Part shown: positions 33,801 through 41,496 of the stretch, piece after piece
How positions within the stretch are numbered: the stretch's first letter is position 1
Layout: every line of letters starts with the position of its first letter
Assembly (NCBI RefSeq): GCF_003994235.2
Contig: NZ_RYFG02000089.1
Span: 1-41,496, forward strand
From: Candidatus Methylobacter oryzae
GTDB lineage: Bacteria; Pseudomonadota; Gammaproteobacteria; Methylococcales; Methylomonadaceae
DNA: 41,496 nucleotides
Reading direction: 5' to 3'
The notes under the pieces: generated by a model
The model's input: only the letters and a program-made list of their open reading frames with translations
What the model was told of the DNA's origin: nothing
The model's database searches: none
Translations under genes and position numbers: made by a program

Positions 33801-34433
33801 GGCTATGAAGCCACGCGTATTTTGCGCGAACGGGAAAGCGGCGAAACGCATACTCCGGTAACCGCATTGACCGCACATGCGTCTACGGGTGAGCGCGAAA
33901 AATGCTTAGCCGCAGGCATGGATGATTATCTCAGCAAACCTGTAAATCGAGCCGATTTGGCCGTGGTTCTGGAACGCTGGATGGGCTTGCCGTCGGTTCC
34001 TGAAAGTACGTCCGTCGCGCAGGATAATACCATTGCAAACGAAGTGTTCCGTTCGGTCAGTAGTGCTGACGATAAGGCAGCGGTTTATTGGGACGAAGCC
34101 GCTGCACTTAAGCGGCTGGATGGCGACTATGATTTACTGATCGAGATGATGGATTTATTCCTGGAAGAGGCCCCTGTACAATTATCCGAGCTGAAATCGG
34201 CGCTGTCCGAGTCCGATTTTCTTGCACTGGCCGATGCGGCTCATGCGATTAAAGGCATGGCCGGACATTTTTGCGCTGAAAAAATAATCAACCTTGCGGT
34301 AAAACTGGAGCACTCAGCCCGCAACGGCAGCGTAGATGCCGACTTTCAGGTGATGGCCGATGAGCTAAATCAGGCCACGATGGAGTTAGTCGGCAATCTG
34401 TTAAACAGAACAAGCAAAATCAATGAACACTGA
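30828..34433 (+). CDS. Hybrid sensor histidine kinase (PAS-PAS-GAF-HisKA-HATPase-REC-REC-Hpt)
   Basis: The 1201-residue protein has two N-terminal membrane segments (about 17-40 and 52-75) with almost no periplasmic loop. Two PAS domains (about 85-205 and 215-340) and a GAF domain (about 350-500) follow. The kinase core has phospho-His524 in [20 protein letters not shown]. Two receiver domains have Asp845 ([13 protein letters not shown]) and Asp984 ([11 protein letters not shown]), and a C-terminal Hpt domain has His1139 ([10 protein letters not shown]). This is the BarA/GacS multistep phosphorelay layout. About 40 Pro/Ser/Thr/Cys-rich residues interrupt the HATPase domain between SVKVS and [12 protein letters not shown]; the underlying DNA resembles intergenic repeat E1. 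Its end overlaps the next gene by 11 bases, so the HDOD-REC-GGDEF protein is a likely output. Confidence 0.93.
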   Translation: [1201 protein letters not shown]

Positions 34434-36282
34434 ATTCAATCTTAATGAACTAAAAGCCACCGAACGATTGCCTTCCCCTTCGGGAACGGCATTGGCTATC
34501 ATGCAGCTTGTGCAGCAAAAAGACGCCACCGCGCAGCAGGTCAGCCAGTTGGTTAAAGTTGATCCCGCTCTCAGCGGGCGTATCCTGCGTTTTGCTAATT
34601 CGGCCGCTTTTGGCGCACGGCGTCCGATTGCCGATGTGCAATCGGCAGTCATGATGATGGGCATGCAGGCAGTGCGCAATTTCGCGCTGAGTCTGTCGCT
34701 GATCAGCGACAACGGCAAGGGCCATTGCCCGGCTTTTAATTACGAGATTTACTGGTCGCGGTCCTTGGCAATGTCGGTGGCTATCGCGGCGATTACCGCA
34801 CGGGAGCGCACCGTCGTCCCGGAGGAATCGTTCACGATCGGCCTGCTTGCCGATATAGGCAGCCTTGCTTTGGCAACCGCATGGTCTGAGGTTTACGGGG
34901 AATGTCTTGGAAAAGCAGAGGGTAAGCAGCTTCTTGCTTTAGAGCGCGAGCGTTTTGCAATCGACCATAATGCGTTGACTTTGATGCTGTTGGAGGACTG
35001 GGGATTTCCGGCGATATTTCTGGACGCGTTGAGGCTCAGTTTTGAAATGAAGGTAGCGGGAATTAGCCGAACCGACCAGTTCGCCAGACAACTGGTTCTT
35101 GCCCGCCTGATCGGCGAGTATTGCGTAAGCGACGATGTCCAGCGAACAGTATTACTGCCGGATTTAATAGCTGAAGCCGGCCTGCACGAAATGGACGAGC
35201 AAGCGCTGCTCGCGTTTGTAGATAACGCCATTGAGGTTTGGCACGAGTGGGGAAAATTAATCGATGTAAAAACCGATGTACGCCAGTCTTTGCTAAAACC
35301 GGACACGGCCCTGGAACCGGCGCTACCCGGCCTGGATATATTGCTGGTCGACGACGACCCGATGATGCTGGCGCGGCTTTCCAAGCAGCTTGTAGCATCC
35401 GGAAATCGGGTCGCGGTATGCCGTAATGGCGAATCCGCATTAAAACATGTGATTGAGTGCGGACCTCAATTGGTGATAACCGACTGGCGGATGAAACCGA
35501 TGGATGGACTAGCGCTTTGTAAAGCATTGCGGGCATCGTCGTTCAGCAAAAATATCTATCTAATCATGCTGACCTCTACCGAAGACGAGGATGCGTTGGT
35601 TGAAGCTTTCGATGCCGGTATTGACGATTATGTAACTAAACCGATCAGTTTGCGTGTGTTGCTGGCTCGCCTGCGTGCAGCGCAACGCATCATCATGTTG
35701 CAAAACGAGCTGGAGAAAGAGAGCCGGGATATCCAGCGCTATACGGCGGAGTTGGCGGCAGCTAATCGCCGTCTTAAGTCTATGGCAAACACGGACGTTC
35801 TGACCGGTTTGCCTAATCGGCGCTATGCATTGAACCGTCTGGAACAGGAATCGGCGACGGCGTTACGCGCGAATCAAGCCTTGAGCGTTTTAATGGTGGA
35901 TCTGGATCATTTTAAATCGGTCAATGACACCTTGGGGCACGATGTCGGCGACCAAGTGCTGGTCCACGCGGCCGGCTTGATGCGAGCGACTGCGCGCACT
36001 AATGATATCGTGTGCCGGTTAGGCGGCGAAGAGTTTCTGGTTATCGCCCCGAATACTGACAGTGCTACGGCGATGTTATTGGCTGAACGCATCCGCCGGT
36101 CTATTGAAAAAGCTCAGCCGAAAGGATTGGCGTTGCGTTATCCGGTTACGGTCAGCATTGGCGTGGCAGGGGCCGTGGGCGCCAAGCCGAGCTGGAAAGA
36201 CTTGATCAAATGGGCGGATGATGCGCTGTATCTTGTCAAACAGGGCAAGCGCAACGGCGTCAGGCTTGCTTCACAGAATTAG
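34423..36282 (+). CDS. HDOD-REC-GGDEF protein, diguanylate cyclase
   Basis: The 619-residue protein combines an HDOD domain (about 10-210), a receiver domain (about 305-425, phospho-Asp354 in LVITDWRMKPMDG) and a GGDEF domain (about 455-615). The cyclase motif is intact as GGEEF at 534-538. The allosteric I-site RTND lies at 525-528, five residues before it, so product inhibition by c-di-GMP is expected. A coiled linker joins REC and GGDEF, as in WspR-type enzymes. HDOD domains usually bind signalling proteins and lack hydrolase activity; its fusion to REC-GGDEF is uncommon. The start overlaps the hybrid kinase gene by 11 bases. Confidence 0.93.
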   Translation: MNTEFNLNELKATERLPSPSGTALAIMQLVQQKDATAQQVSQLVKVDPALSGRILRFANSAAFGARRPIADVQSAVMMMGMQAVRNFALSLSLISDNGKGHCPAFNYEIYWSRSLAMSVAIAAITARERTVVPEESFTIGLLADIGSLALATAWSEVYGECLGKAEGKQLLALERERFAIDHNALTLMLLEDWGFPAIFLDALRLSFEMKVAGISRTDQFARQLVLARLIGEYCVSDDVQRTVLLPDLIAEAGLHEMDEQALLAFVDNAIEVWHEWGKLIDVKTDVRQSLLKPDTALEPALPGLDILLVDDDPMMLARLSKQLVASGNRVAVCRNGESALKHVIECGPQLVITDWRMKPMDGLALCKALRASSFSKNIYLIMLTSTEDEDALVEAFDAGIDDYVTKPISLRVLLARLRAAQRIIMLQNELEKESRDIQRYTAELAAANRRLKSMANTDVLTGLPNRRYALNRLEQESATALRANQALSVLMVDLDHFKSVNDTLGHDVGDQVLVHAAGLMRATARTNDIVCRLGGEEFLVIAPNTDSATAMLLAERIRRSIEKAQPKGLALRYPVTVSIGVAGAVGAKPSWKDLIKWADDALYLVKQGKRNGVRLASQN

Positions 36283-36386
36283 CCTGACGATGAGGCTTGC
36301 TATCGGTTCGGCTGGAACGCTCTGCCAATAGCAGCGGTTGCGCTTACCGTGTTTCAACTTTATCCGTATCAATACGAGATCATGCA

Positions 36387-37139
36387 ATGAATGTATTAGC
36401 TATTTATAGCATCAAGGGAGGTGTCGGTAAGACTTCAAGCGCGGTTAACCTGGCCTACACAGCCGCCCGCAACGGTTATCGTACCTTGATTTGGGATCTC
36501 GACCCGCAGGGAGCCAGCAGTTACTATTTTCGGATCAAGCCGAAGATCAAAGGCGGCAGCAAAGATTTAATCGCCGGCAAACGCGAACTGGACGACCTGA
36601 TTAAAGGCACCGATTTTGAAAACCTGGATTTATTGCCGGCCGATTTTTCGTTCAGGAATCTGGACCTGGTTTTGGATGCCAAGAAAAAACCGACGCAACA
36701 ACTCAAAAAACTGCTGAAGCCGTTGGCGGACGAGTACGATTTTATTTTCCTGGATTGCCCTCCCAACATTTCATTATTATCCGAGGCCGTTTTTGAGGCG
36801 GCCGATATTTTGTTATCGCCGATAATTCCCACCACTTTGTCGTTAAGAACGCTTGAGCAATTGGAAAAATTCATCAACGATAATGACTTGAAGAAATTGA
36901 CGCTGATCCCTTTTTTCTCGATGGTCGACCGGCGTAAAAAAATGCATCGCGACATCATGGAGAATTTGCTGCAAACGCACCCTGAGATTTTAACGGCAGC
37001 GATCCCGTGCGCGAGCGATATTGAGCGGATGGGATTGGAGCGCATGCCGCTGGGCGGCTATATCAAAAAAAGCCCGTCGACAATCGCTTATAATGCGTTG
37101 TGGCAGGAAATTCTGGTCCGCATGACCGATCATCTATAA
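36387..37139 (+). CDS. ParA-family ATPase, orphan
   Basis: The 250-residue protein has the deviant Walker A motif SIKGGVGKTSSAVNLAY at residues 8-24, Walker A' WDLDPQGAS, and Walker B FIFLDCPPNISLLSE. It is a MinD/ParA-type ATPase of the short class without an N-terminal HTH. No parB or parS-like repeats adjoin it, so chromosome partition is unlikely. It may position a signalling or surface structure, since it follows the kinase/cyclase genes. I start at ATG 36387 because the extra upstream residues of the longer frame are not ParA-like. The gap to the cyclase gene is about 100 bases. Confidence 0.88.
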   Translation: MNVLAIYSIKGGVGKTSSAVNLAYTAARNGYRTLIWDLDPQGASSYYFRIKPKIKGGSKDLIAGKRELDDLIKGTDFENLDLLPADFSFRNLDLVLDAKKKPTQQLKKLLKPLADEYDFIFLDCPPNISLLSEAVFEAADILLSPIIPTTLSLRTLEQLEKFINDNDLKKLTLIPFFSMVDRRKKMHRDIMENLLQTHPEILTAAIPCASDIERMGLERMPLGGYIKKSPSTIAYNALWQEILVRMTDHL

Positions 37140-37202
37140 CAGACAACAATGGAACATCGCTTGAGTTAATACCTTTTTTGCATCAACCTCTTGGAGAAAC
37201 CT

Positions 37203-39713
37203 ATGCCTAATAAACGATTTATTTTGAGCAAGCCCAAATCTTCAATAACAGATGTCGCAACGCTGGGCGTAACGAAAGAGGATTTTATCGATGACTTTAA
37301 ACAGTATTATGTTCATTCATTGGGCCGTGACGAGAATTTCCGTTCATCGCCTTTCTATGCTTGTGAAGCACTGTCGTTAGCCATACGCGACCGGCTGATG
37401 GAACGCTGGAAAACCACGCATAAAACCTATAACAAAATGGACAGCAGGCGCTTGTATTACCTTTCAATGGAATTCTTGATGGGCAGGACCTTGAGCAATG
37501 CGATGCTGAATCTGGGCGTAACCGATGAAGTGACCCGGGCCATGCATGAATTAGGCATTGTGATCGAAGAGCTGGTCGACAGGGAACTCGATGCCGGCCT
37601 CGGCAACGGCGGCTTGGGGCGTCTGGCCGCCTGTTTCATCGACAGTTGCGCGACCTTGCAATTGCCGGTCGTCGGTTACGGTTTGCGTTACGAATACGGC
37701 ATGTTTACGCAAACGATCGTCAATGGCGAGCAAATTGAAAAGCCGGATCACTGGCTGCGCTACGGCAATGTATGGGAAGTTGAGCGGCTGGAATATTCGT
37801 TACGCGTCAAACTCGGCGGCCATACCGAAATACAGACCGATGAACAAGGCAGGCAGCGGGTTTGCTGGATCAGCACCAACGATGTGCTGGCCGTGCCTTT
37901 TGACACGCCGATACCGGGGTTTAAAAACAACACCGTCAACATCTTGCGCTTATGGAAAGCCGTCGCGACCGAGGAATTTAACCTGGATGAGTTCAACGCC
38001 GGCGGTTATGCCGAATCGGTCGCCGCAAAAGTGACCGCGGAGCACATCACGATGGTGCTGTATCCGAATGACGCGAACGAAAACGGCAAGGAATTGAGGC
38101 TGCGCCAACAATATTTCCTGGCCTCGGCGAGTTTGCAGGACGTTATCGCGCATTGGATCAGACAGCACGGCCATGATTTCAGCAACTTCGCGAAGAAAAA
38201 CTGTTTCCAGTTAAACGATACCCATCCGAGCATCGCCATTGCCGAATTGATGCGCCTGCTAATGGATGTACACGGCCTGTCATGGACGGCAGCCTGGGGA
38301 ATTACCGGACAAACCATGGCTTATACTAATCATACCCTGCTGCCTGAAGCGCTGGAAAAATGGCCGGTCCAACTGATGCGAAGATTGTTGCCGCGATTGA
38401 TGGAAATTATCTTTGAAATCAATGCTCATTTTATGTCGGAAGTTGCCGCGCGTTGGCCCGGCGACAGGGCACGCTTGAGCCGGATGTCGATTATCGAGGA
38501 AGGCACGGAACAGCAGGTACGCATGGCTTATCTGGCTATCGTCGGCAGTTTTTCGGTCAACGGCGTTGCGCAACTGCATTCCCAGCTATTACAGCAAGGC
38601 TTATTCCGCGATTTTTATGAATTATGGCCGTACAAGTTCAATAATAAAACCAACGGCGTAACCCCGCGTCGCTGGTTGGCTTCGTGTAATCCGGAATTAG
38701 CCGCGTTGATAACCGAAACCATTGGCGACGGCTGGATAACCCATTTGGATGATTTAAAAAAACTGGAGCCTTACGCCGAAGATGCCGGGTTCAGGAACCG
38801 TTGGCGAGAGATAAAACAGCGCGCAAAGCAGCGCTTGGCGGAATACAAACGGCAGCAACAAGAAGGGACTGATTTGAGTCCCGAAGCATTGTTTGACGTA
38901 CAGGTTAAACGCATCCACGAATACAAGCGGCAGATTTTAAATGTACTGCACGTGATCCATCTTTACGACCGCATTAAACGCGACGAAACGCAGAATTGGG
39001 TGGCGCGGTGCGTATTGATCGGCGGCAAGGCGGCGCCGGGTTATGCAATGGCAAAAAGAACGATTAAATTAATTAATAATGTCGCTAAGGTCGTTAATTC
39101 GGACCCCGACGTCGGCGACAAATTGACGCTGTTTTTTCTGCCCGATTACCGGGTTTCGGGCATGGAAATGATTTGCCCTGCGGCGGACCTTTCCGAGCAG
39201 ATTTCCACTGCCGGGAAAGAGGCGTCCGGTACCGGTAATATGAAACTGATGATGAACGGCGCGTTAACTATCGGCACGCTGGACGGCGCCAATATTGAAA
39301 TAAGGGAAGAAGTCGGCGATGAGAATTTCTTCCTGTTCGGCCTAACCGAAGAACAGATCGAAGCAAGGCGGCAGCATTACGATCCTGTTGCGATCATTGA
39401 CCAGGACGAAGACTTGCAACGGGTCATGAACCTGCTCGAAAGCGGGCATTTTAACCAGTTTGAACCGGGCATCTTCGACGAGCTTATCGCATCGATTAAA
39501 AGCAAGTACGATCCGTGGATGACAATTGCCGATTTCAGGAGTTATATCGATGCGCAAAAACGCGTCGAAACGGCCTATCAGGATAAGGATCATTGGACCC
39601 GGATGAGCATATTGAATTGCGCAAACAGCGGCAAATTTTCCACGGACAGAACGATCAACGACTATAACCGGGACATCTGGAAGCTGGAACCGGTGCCGGT
39701 GCAATATCCTTAG
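37203..39713 (+). CDS. glgP: Glycogen/starch/alpha-glucan phosphorylase
   Basis: The 836-residue GT35 enzyme releases glucose 1-phosphate from alpha-1,4-glucans. RRLYYLSMEFLMGRTLSNAML, DAGLGNGGLGRLAACF and QLNDTHPSIAIAELMR are conserved, and the PLP-binding Lys681 lies in EASGTGNMKLMMNGALTIGT. Length is normal. The start is ATG 37203, with GGAG about seven bases upstream; the apparent earlier TTG start contains that ribosome-binding site. No other glycogen genes are near. Confidence 0.95.
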   Translation: MPNKRFILSKPKSSITDVATLGVTKEDFIDDFKQYYVHSLGRDENFRSSPFYACEALSLAIRDRLMERWKTTHKTYNKMDSRRLYYLSMEFLMGRTLSNAMLNLGVTDEVTRAMHELGIVIEELVDRELDAGLGNGGLGRLAACFIDSCATLQLPVVGYGLRYEYGMFTQTIVNGEQIEKPDHWLRYGNVWEVERLEYSLRVKLGGHTEIQTDEQGRQRVCWISTNDVLAVPFDTPIPGFKNNTVNILRLWKAVATEEFNLDEFNAGGYAESVAAKVTAEHITMVLYPNDANENGKELRLRQQYFLASASLQDVIAHWIRQHGHDFSNFAKKNCFQLNDTHPSIAIAELMRLLMDVHGLSWTAAWGITGQTMAYTNHTLLPEALEKWPVQLMRRLLPRLMEIIFEINAHFMSEVAARWPGDRARLSRMSIIEEGTEQQVRMAYLAIVGSFSVNGVAQLHSQLLQQGLFRDFYELWPYKFNNKTNGVTPRRWLASCNPELAALITETIGDGWITHLDDLKKLEPYAEDAGFRNRWREIKQRAKQRLAEYKRQQQEGTDLSPEALFDVQVKRIHEYKRQILNVLHVIHLYDRIKRDETQNWVARCVLIGGKAAPGYAMAKRTIKLINNVAKVVNSDPDVGDKLTLFFLPDYRVSGMEMICPAADLSEQISTAGKEASGTGNMKLMMNGALTIGTLDGANIEIREEVGDENFFLFGLTEEQIEARRQHYDPVAIIDQDEDLQRVMNLLESGHFNQFEPGIFDELIASIKSKYDPWMTIADFRSYIDAQKRVETAYQDKDHWTRMSILNCANSGKFSTDRTINDYNRDIWKLEPVPVQYP

Positions 39714-39820
39714 GATTTGGTTAAAAATAACTTCTCGAAATCACTATTTTCGGTCGTCAAGCCGTTCGGGCTGAGCCCCATTCGGCAAGCTCATGGCAGG
39801 CTTAACTTAACGACATTAGT
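39714..39820. repeat. Partial GTTCGGGCTGAGC / CTTAACTTAACGACATT repeat between glgP and the hsdR remnant
   Basis: The stretch shares GAGCCCCATTCG and GGCTTAACTTAACGACATT with the element at 23075-23240, although in a different arrangement. It lies between convergent genes and may end transcription. Confidence 0.55.
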
Positions 39821-41404
39821 TCAAACCTGCCCACCCACGCCTTTAAACTTCTCAACAAAAGCGGCAATTTTTTGGAAAACACTTTGTTTTTTAGTTAAGT
39901 ATTGCGGATTAAGCGGGCTCATTTTGGGAAGAATTGCATTGAGTTCAGTGCCATTTTCACTGGCATATTCTCGTTTTAACGATGCAGCAATATAACGCTT
40001 AGCCGCTTCCGCATTCAGGTTTTCAGCACTAATTAATTCTTCCGCTTCACGCTGTTGTTCAGCTTGCGCATAGGTAAAAAAAGCCTCAATAATGCCGGGT
40101 TTGTCGAGAATGTTGTCCAAGTTGGTTTGGTTAATAAAATCAACCAGCAAACTTTCTTTGGCACGATTGCCAACGCTAGCACGAATTAAACGGCGCACCT
40201 CATCAACCAAGGTCGCTTTATCTTTAAGCTTTTTATTGTGCTCAAAAATCAACTCCAAAATGTAATCCAGATTAATCTCTTGTGATTTAAGCAGATCCAC
40301 CTCAAATACCACATCATCCCAATCAATGGTGGAGGCGGCTTTCTCGTTGGCGGATTTTTCACGACGAAGCCAATCGCGAATATCGTTATAGGTTGAACGG
40401 TAATCTTGAATGGTGCGCTCGGCCGGTATCTTAATCGCTTGCATAGCAATCAAGTCATCATCGCTTAAATAGTGCTTCGCTTTAAACGCCTCCACAGCTG
40501 CCGGGTCGGTCATATCCAAGCTTTGCAAGGCTTTTAAGCCAGCAAATTCGTCGTAGTTTTGCAGCACATTCTCGACACGCAAATATTCGCCAAACAATTT
40601 AGCGAAGTCTTTTTTATCTTTTTCCGTAATAATCTCATCAGGATTAGAAAAGCGCTGTTGTAATTCCGCCACCACGTCCATATAGCCGCGCCGTGCTTCG
40701 CCTGTTGCCACATCGGTAAAGCCTTGCATATATTCTTTGTAGCTTTTCTCCAGCACCACGTTTTTAGTGTTCTTGTCACCAAACAAGGTAATAGCATCAA
40801 TGGTAGCTTTTTCTAAATCGCGGAAGGTAACGATATTGCCAAACGTCTTGGTCGCATCATAAATACGATTGGTGCGTGAATAGGCTTGTATCAAGCCGTG
40901 GTAGCGCAGGTTTTTATCCACAAATAAGGTGTTCAACGTGGGCGCATCAAAGCCTGTTAAAAACATGCCCACCACAATCAATAAATCAATTTCCTGATTC
41001 TTCACGCGCAGCGCAAGGTCGCGGTAATAGTTTTGAAACGCATTGCTATCAACGCCGTAATTGGTTTTAAACAACGCGTTATAGTCAGCAATGGCCGCAC
41101 TTAAAAACTCTTTAGCGCTGCTCTCCATGGCCGTGAGTTCAAAGCTTTCTTCGTTGCTTAGGTAATTTTTGGCAATGCTGACATCAAATTTCTGAATCTT
41201 GCCTTGGGGGGCATCTTTCCATGAGGTTAAGCCCATGTTGGCTTTTTCGGCATCGGCGCGGGTGTAAACCACTTCGGCGGCGGTTTGCCCGTGAATTGCC
41301 CAGTGCAATTTGTTTTGCACGGTTGCAAAGAACCGCTTGGTAGCGATGGCCGTGACATCATAGTCCAGAGCGGTGGCGTAAATGTCGGTAATCTTTTGAT
41401 AAAA
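39821..41404 (-). pseudogene. Fused RhuM-HsdR fragment of a type I restriction system
   Basis: A continuous frame of about 527 codons joins two proteins. The first part (about 41404-41150) is RhuM-like: [48 protein letters not shown] and [13 protein letters not shown]. From about [14 protein letters not shown] the sequence becomes the C-terminal half of HsdR, with helicase motifs V-VI ([32 protein letters not shown]) and the C-terminal helical region. The HsdR nuclease and first helicase domain are missing. RhuM genes often lie between hsdS and hsdR, so a deletion within such an operon explains the fusion. A TAG at 41405-41407 sits directly before the RhuM part. The product cannot be a functional restriction subunit. 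Confidence 0.8.
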
Positions 41405-41429
41405 CTAGAAGTTACGCATTGACCGCTGG

Positions 41430-41496
41430 TTAATATTGTGGATTGAGCTGGTCTTTGCCCGGCATAAAGCCGGTGATGAACGTGGCGATAACCTCA
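41430..41496 (-). CDS. C-terminal end of an HsdS-like fragment at the right edge
   Basis: The minus-strand frame entering from the right reads EVIATFITGFMPGKDQLNPQY and stops at TAA 41430-41432. Just after it, in another frame leading to the TAG at 41405-41407, lies NINQRSMRNF. Both phrases resemble parts of type I specificity subunits (a DxLNPQYL-like turn, then xNIN...L.NF before the second conserved helix). The piece is short, so the identification is weak and relies on the RhuM-HsdR context. Confidence 0.35.
   Translation of the reverse strand, partial: EVIATFITGFMPGKDQLNPQY

Overview
The window reads as a chromosomal segment of a gammaproteobacterium. The gene set (mpl, apaG-apaH, rmuC, an Lpp/OprI-type alanine-zipper lipoprotein, trpD-trpC, purE-purK, a BarA/GacS-architecture hybrid kinase, glgP) and the moderate GC content fit a Methylococcales-like methanotroph, but the assignment rests on protein character alone and is tentative. 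No rRNA, tRNA, CRISPR array or intact prophage was found.

Layout. (1) 1-2000 is decayed: an IS982-family element with both terminal inverted repeats but a frameshifted, internally deleted transposase; a truncated secreted DNA/RNA non-specific endonuclease; and a minus-strand gene with an apparent one-base frameshift. (2) 2146-5982 is an accessory cluster of three minus-strand hydrolases without signal peptides: a two-lobed pepsin-like aspartic peptidase, a GH18 chitinase-like protein and a class 3 lipase. Their upstream regions carry shared structured elements. (3) 6903-9418 is a two-component pair (7TM-DISM histidine kinase and OmpR-type regulator). (4) 10129-18694 is mostly housekeeping: trpD-trpC, mpl, an ankyrin protein, apaG-apaH, folA, an asparaginase, ppa and thyA. 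(5) 18725-22620 is an AT-rich island between repeat copies, with a DUF6875-like protein next to a stand-alone flavodiiron-type (ODP) metallo-beta-lactamase-fold protein, then lgt and an rlpA relic. (6) 22615-30289 holds an lpp-like lipoprotein, cytochrome b561 divergent from a membrane-anchored LuxR-type regulator, purE-purK, a HEPN/MNT pair with rmuC, and hemL. (7) 30828-37139 is a signalling block: a 1201-residue hybrid kinase, an overlapping HDOD-REC-GGDEF protein and a ParA-like ATPase, followed by glgP. (8) The right edge is a scrambled type I restriction-modification remnant (HsdS-like, RhuM and HsdR pieces joined).

Several families of palindromic repeats occupy the intergenic spaces. 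The most abundant is a ~57-bp two-hairpin REP-like element present in eight copies, two of them sitting inside other inverted-repeat elements. The parts most worth following are the leaderless hydrolase cluster with its shared leader structures and the DUF6875/ODP pair.
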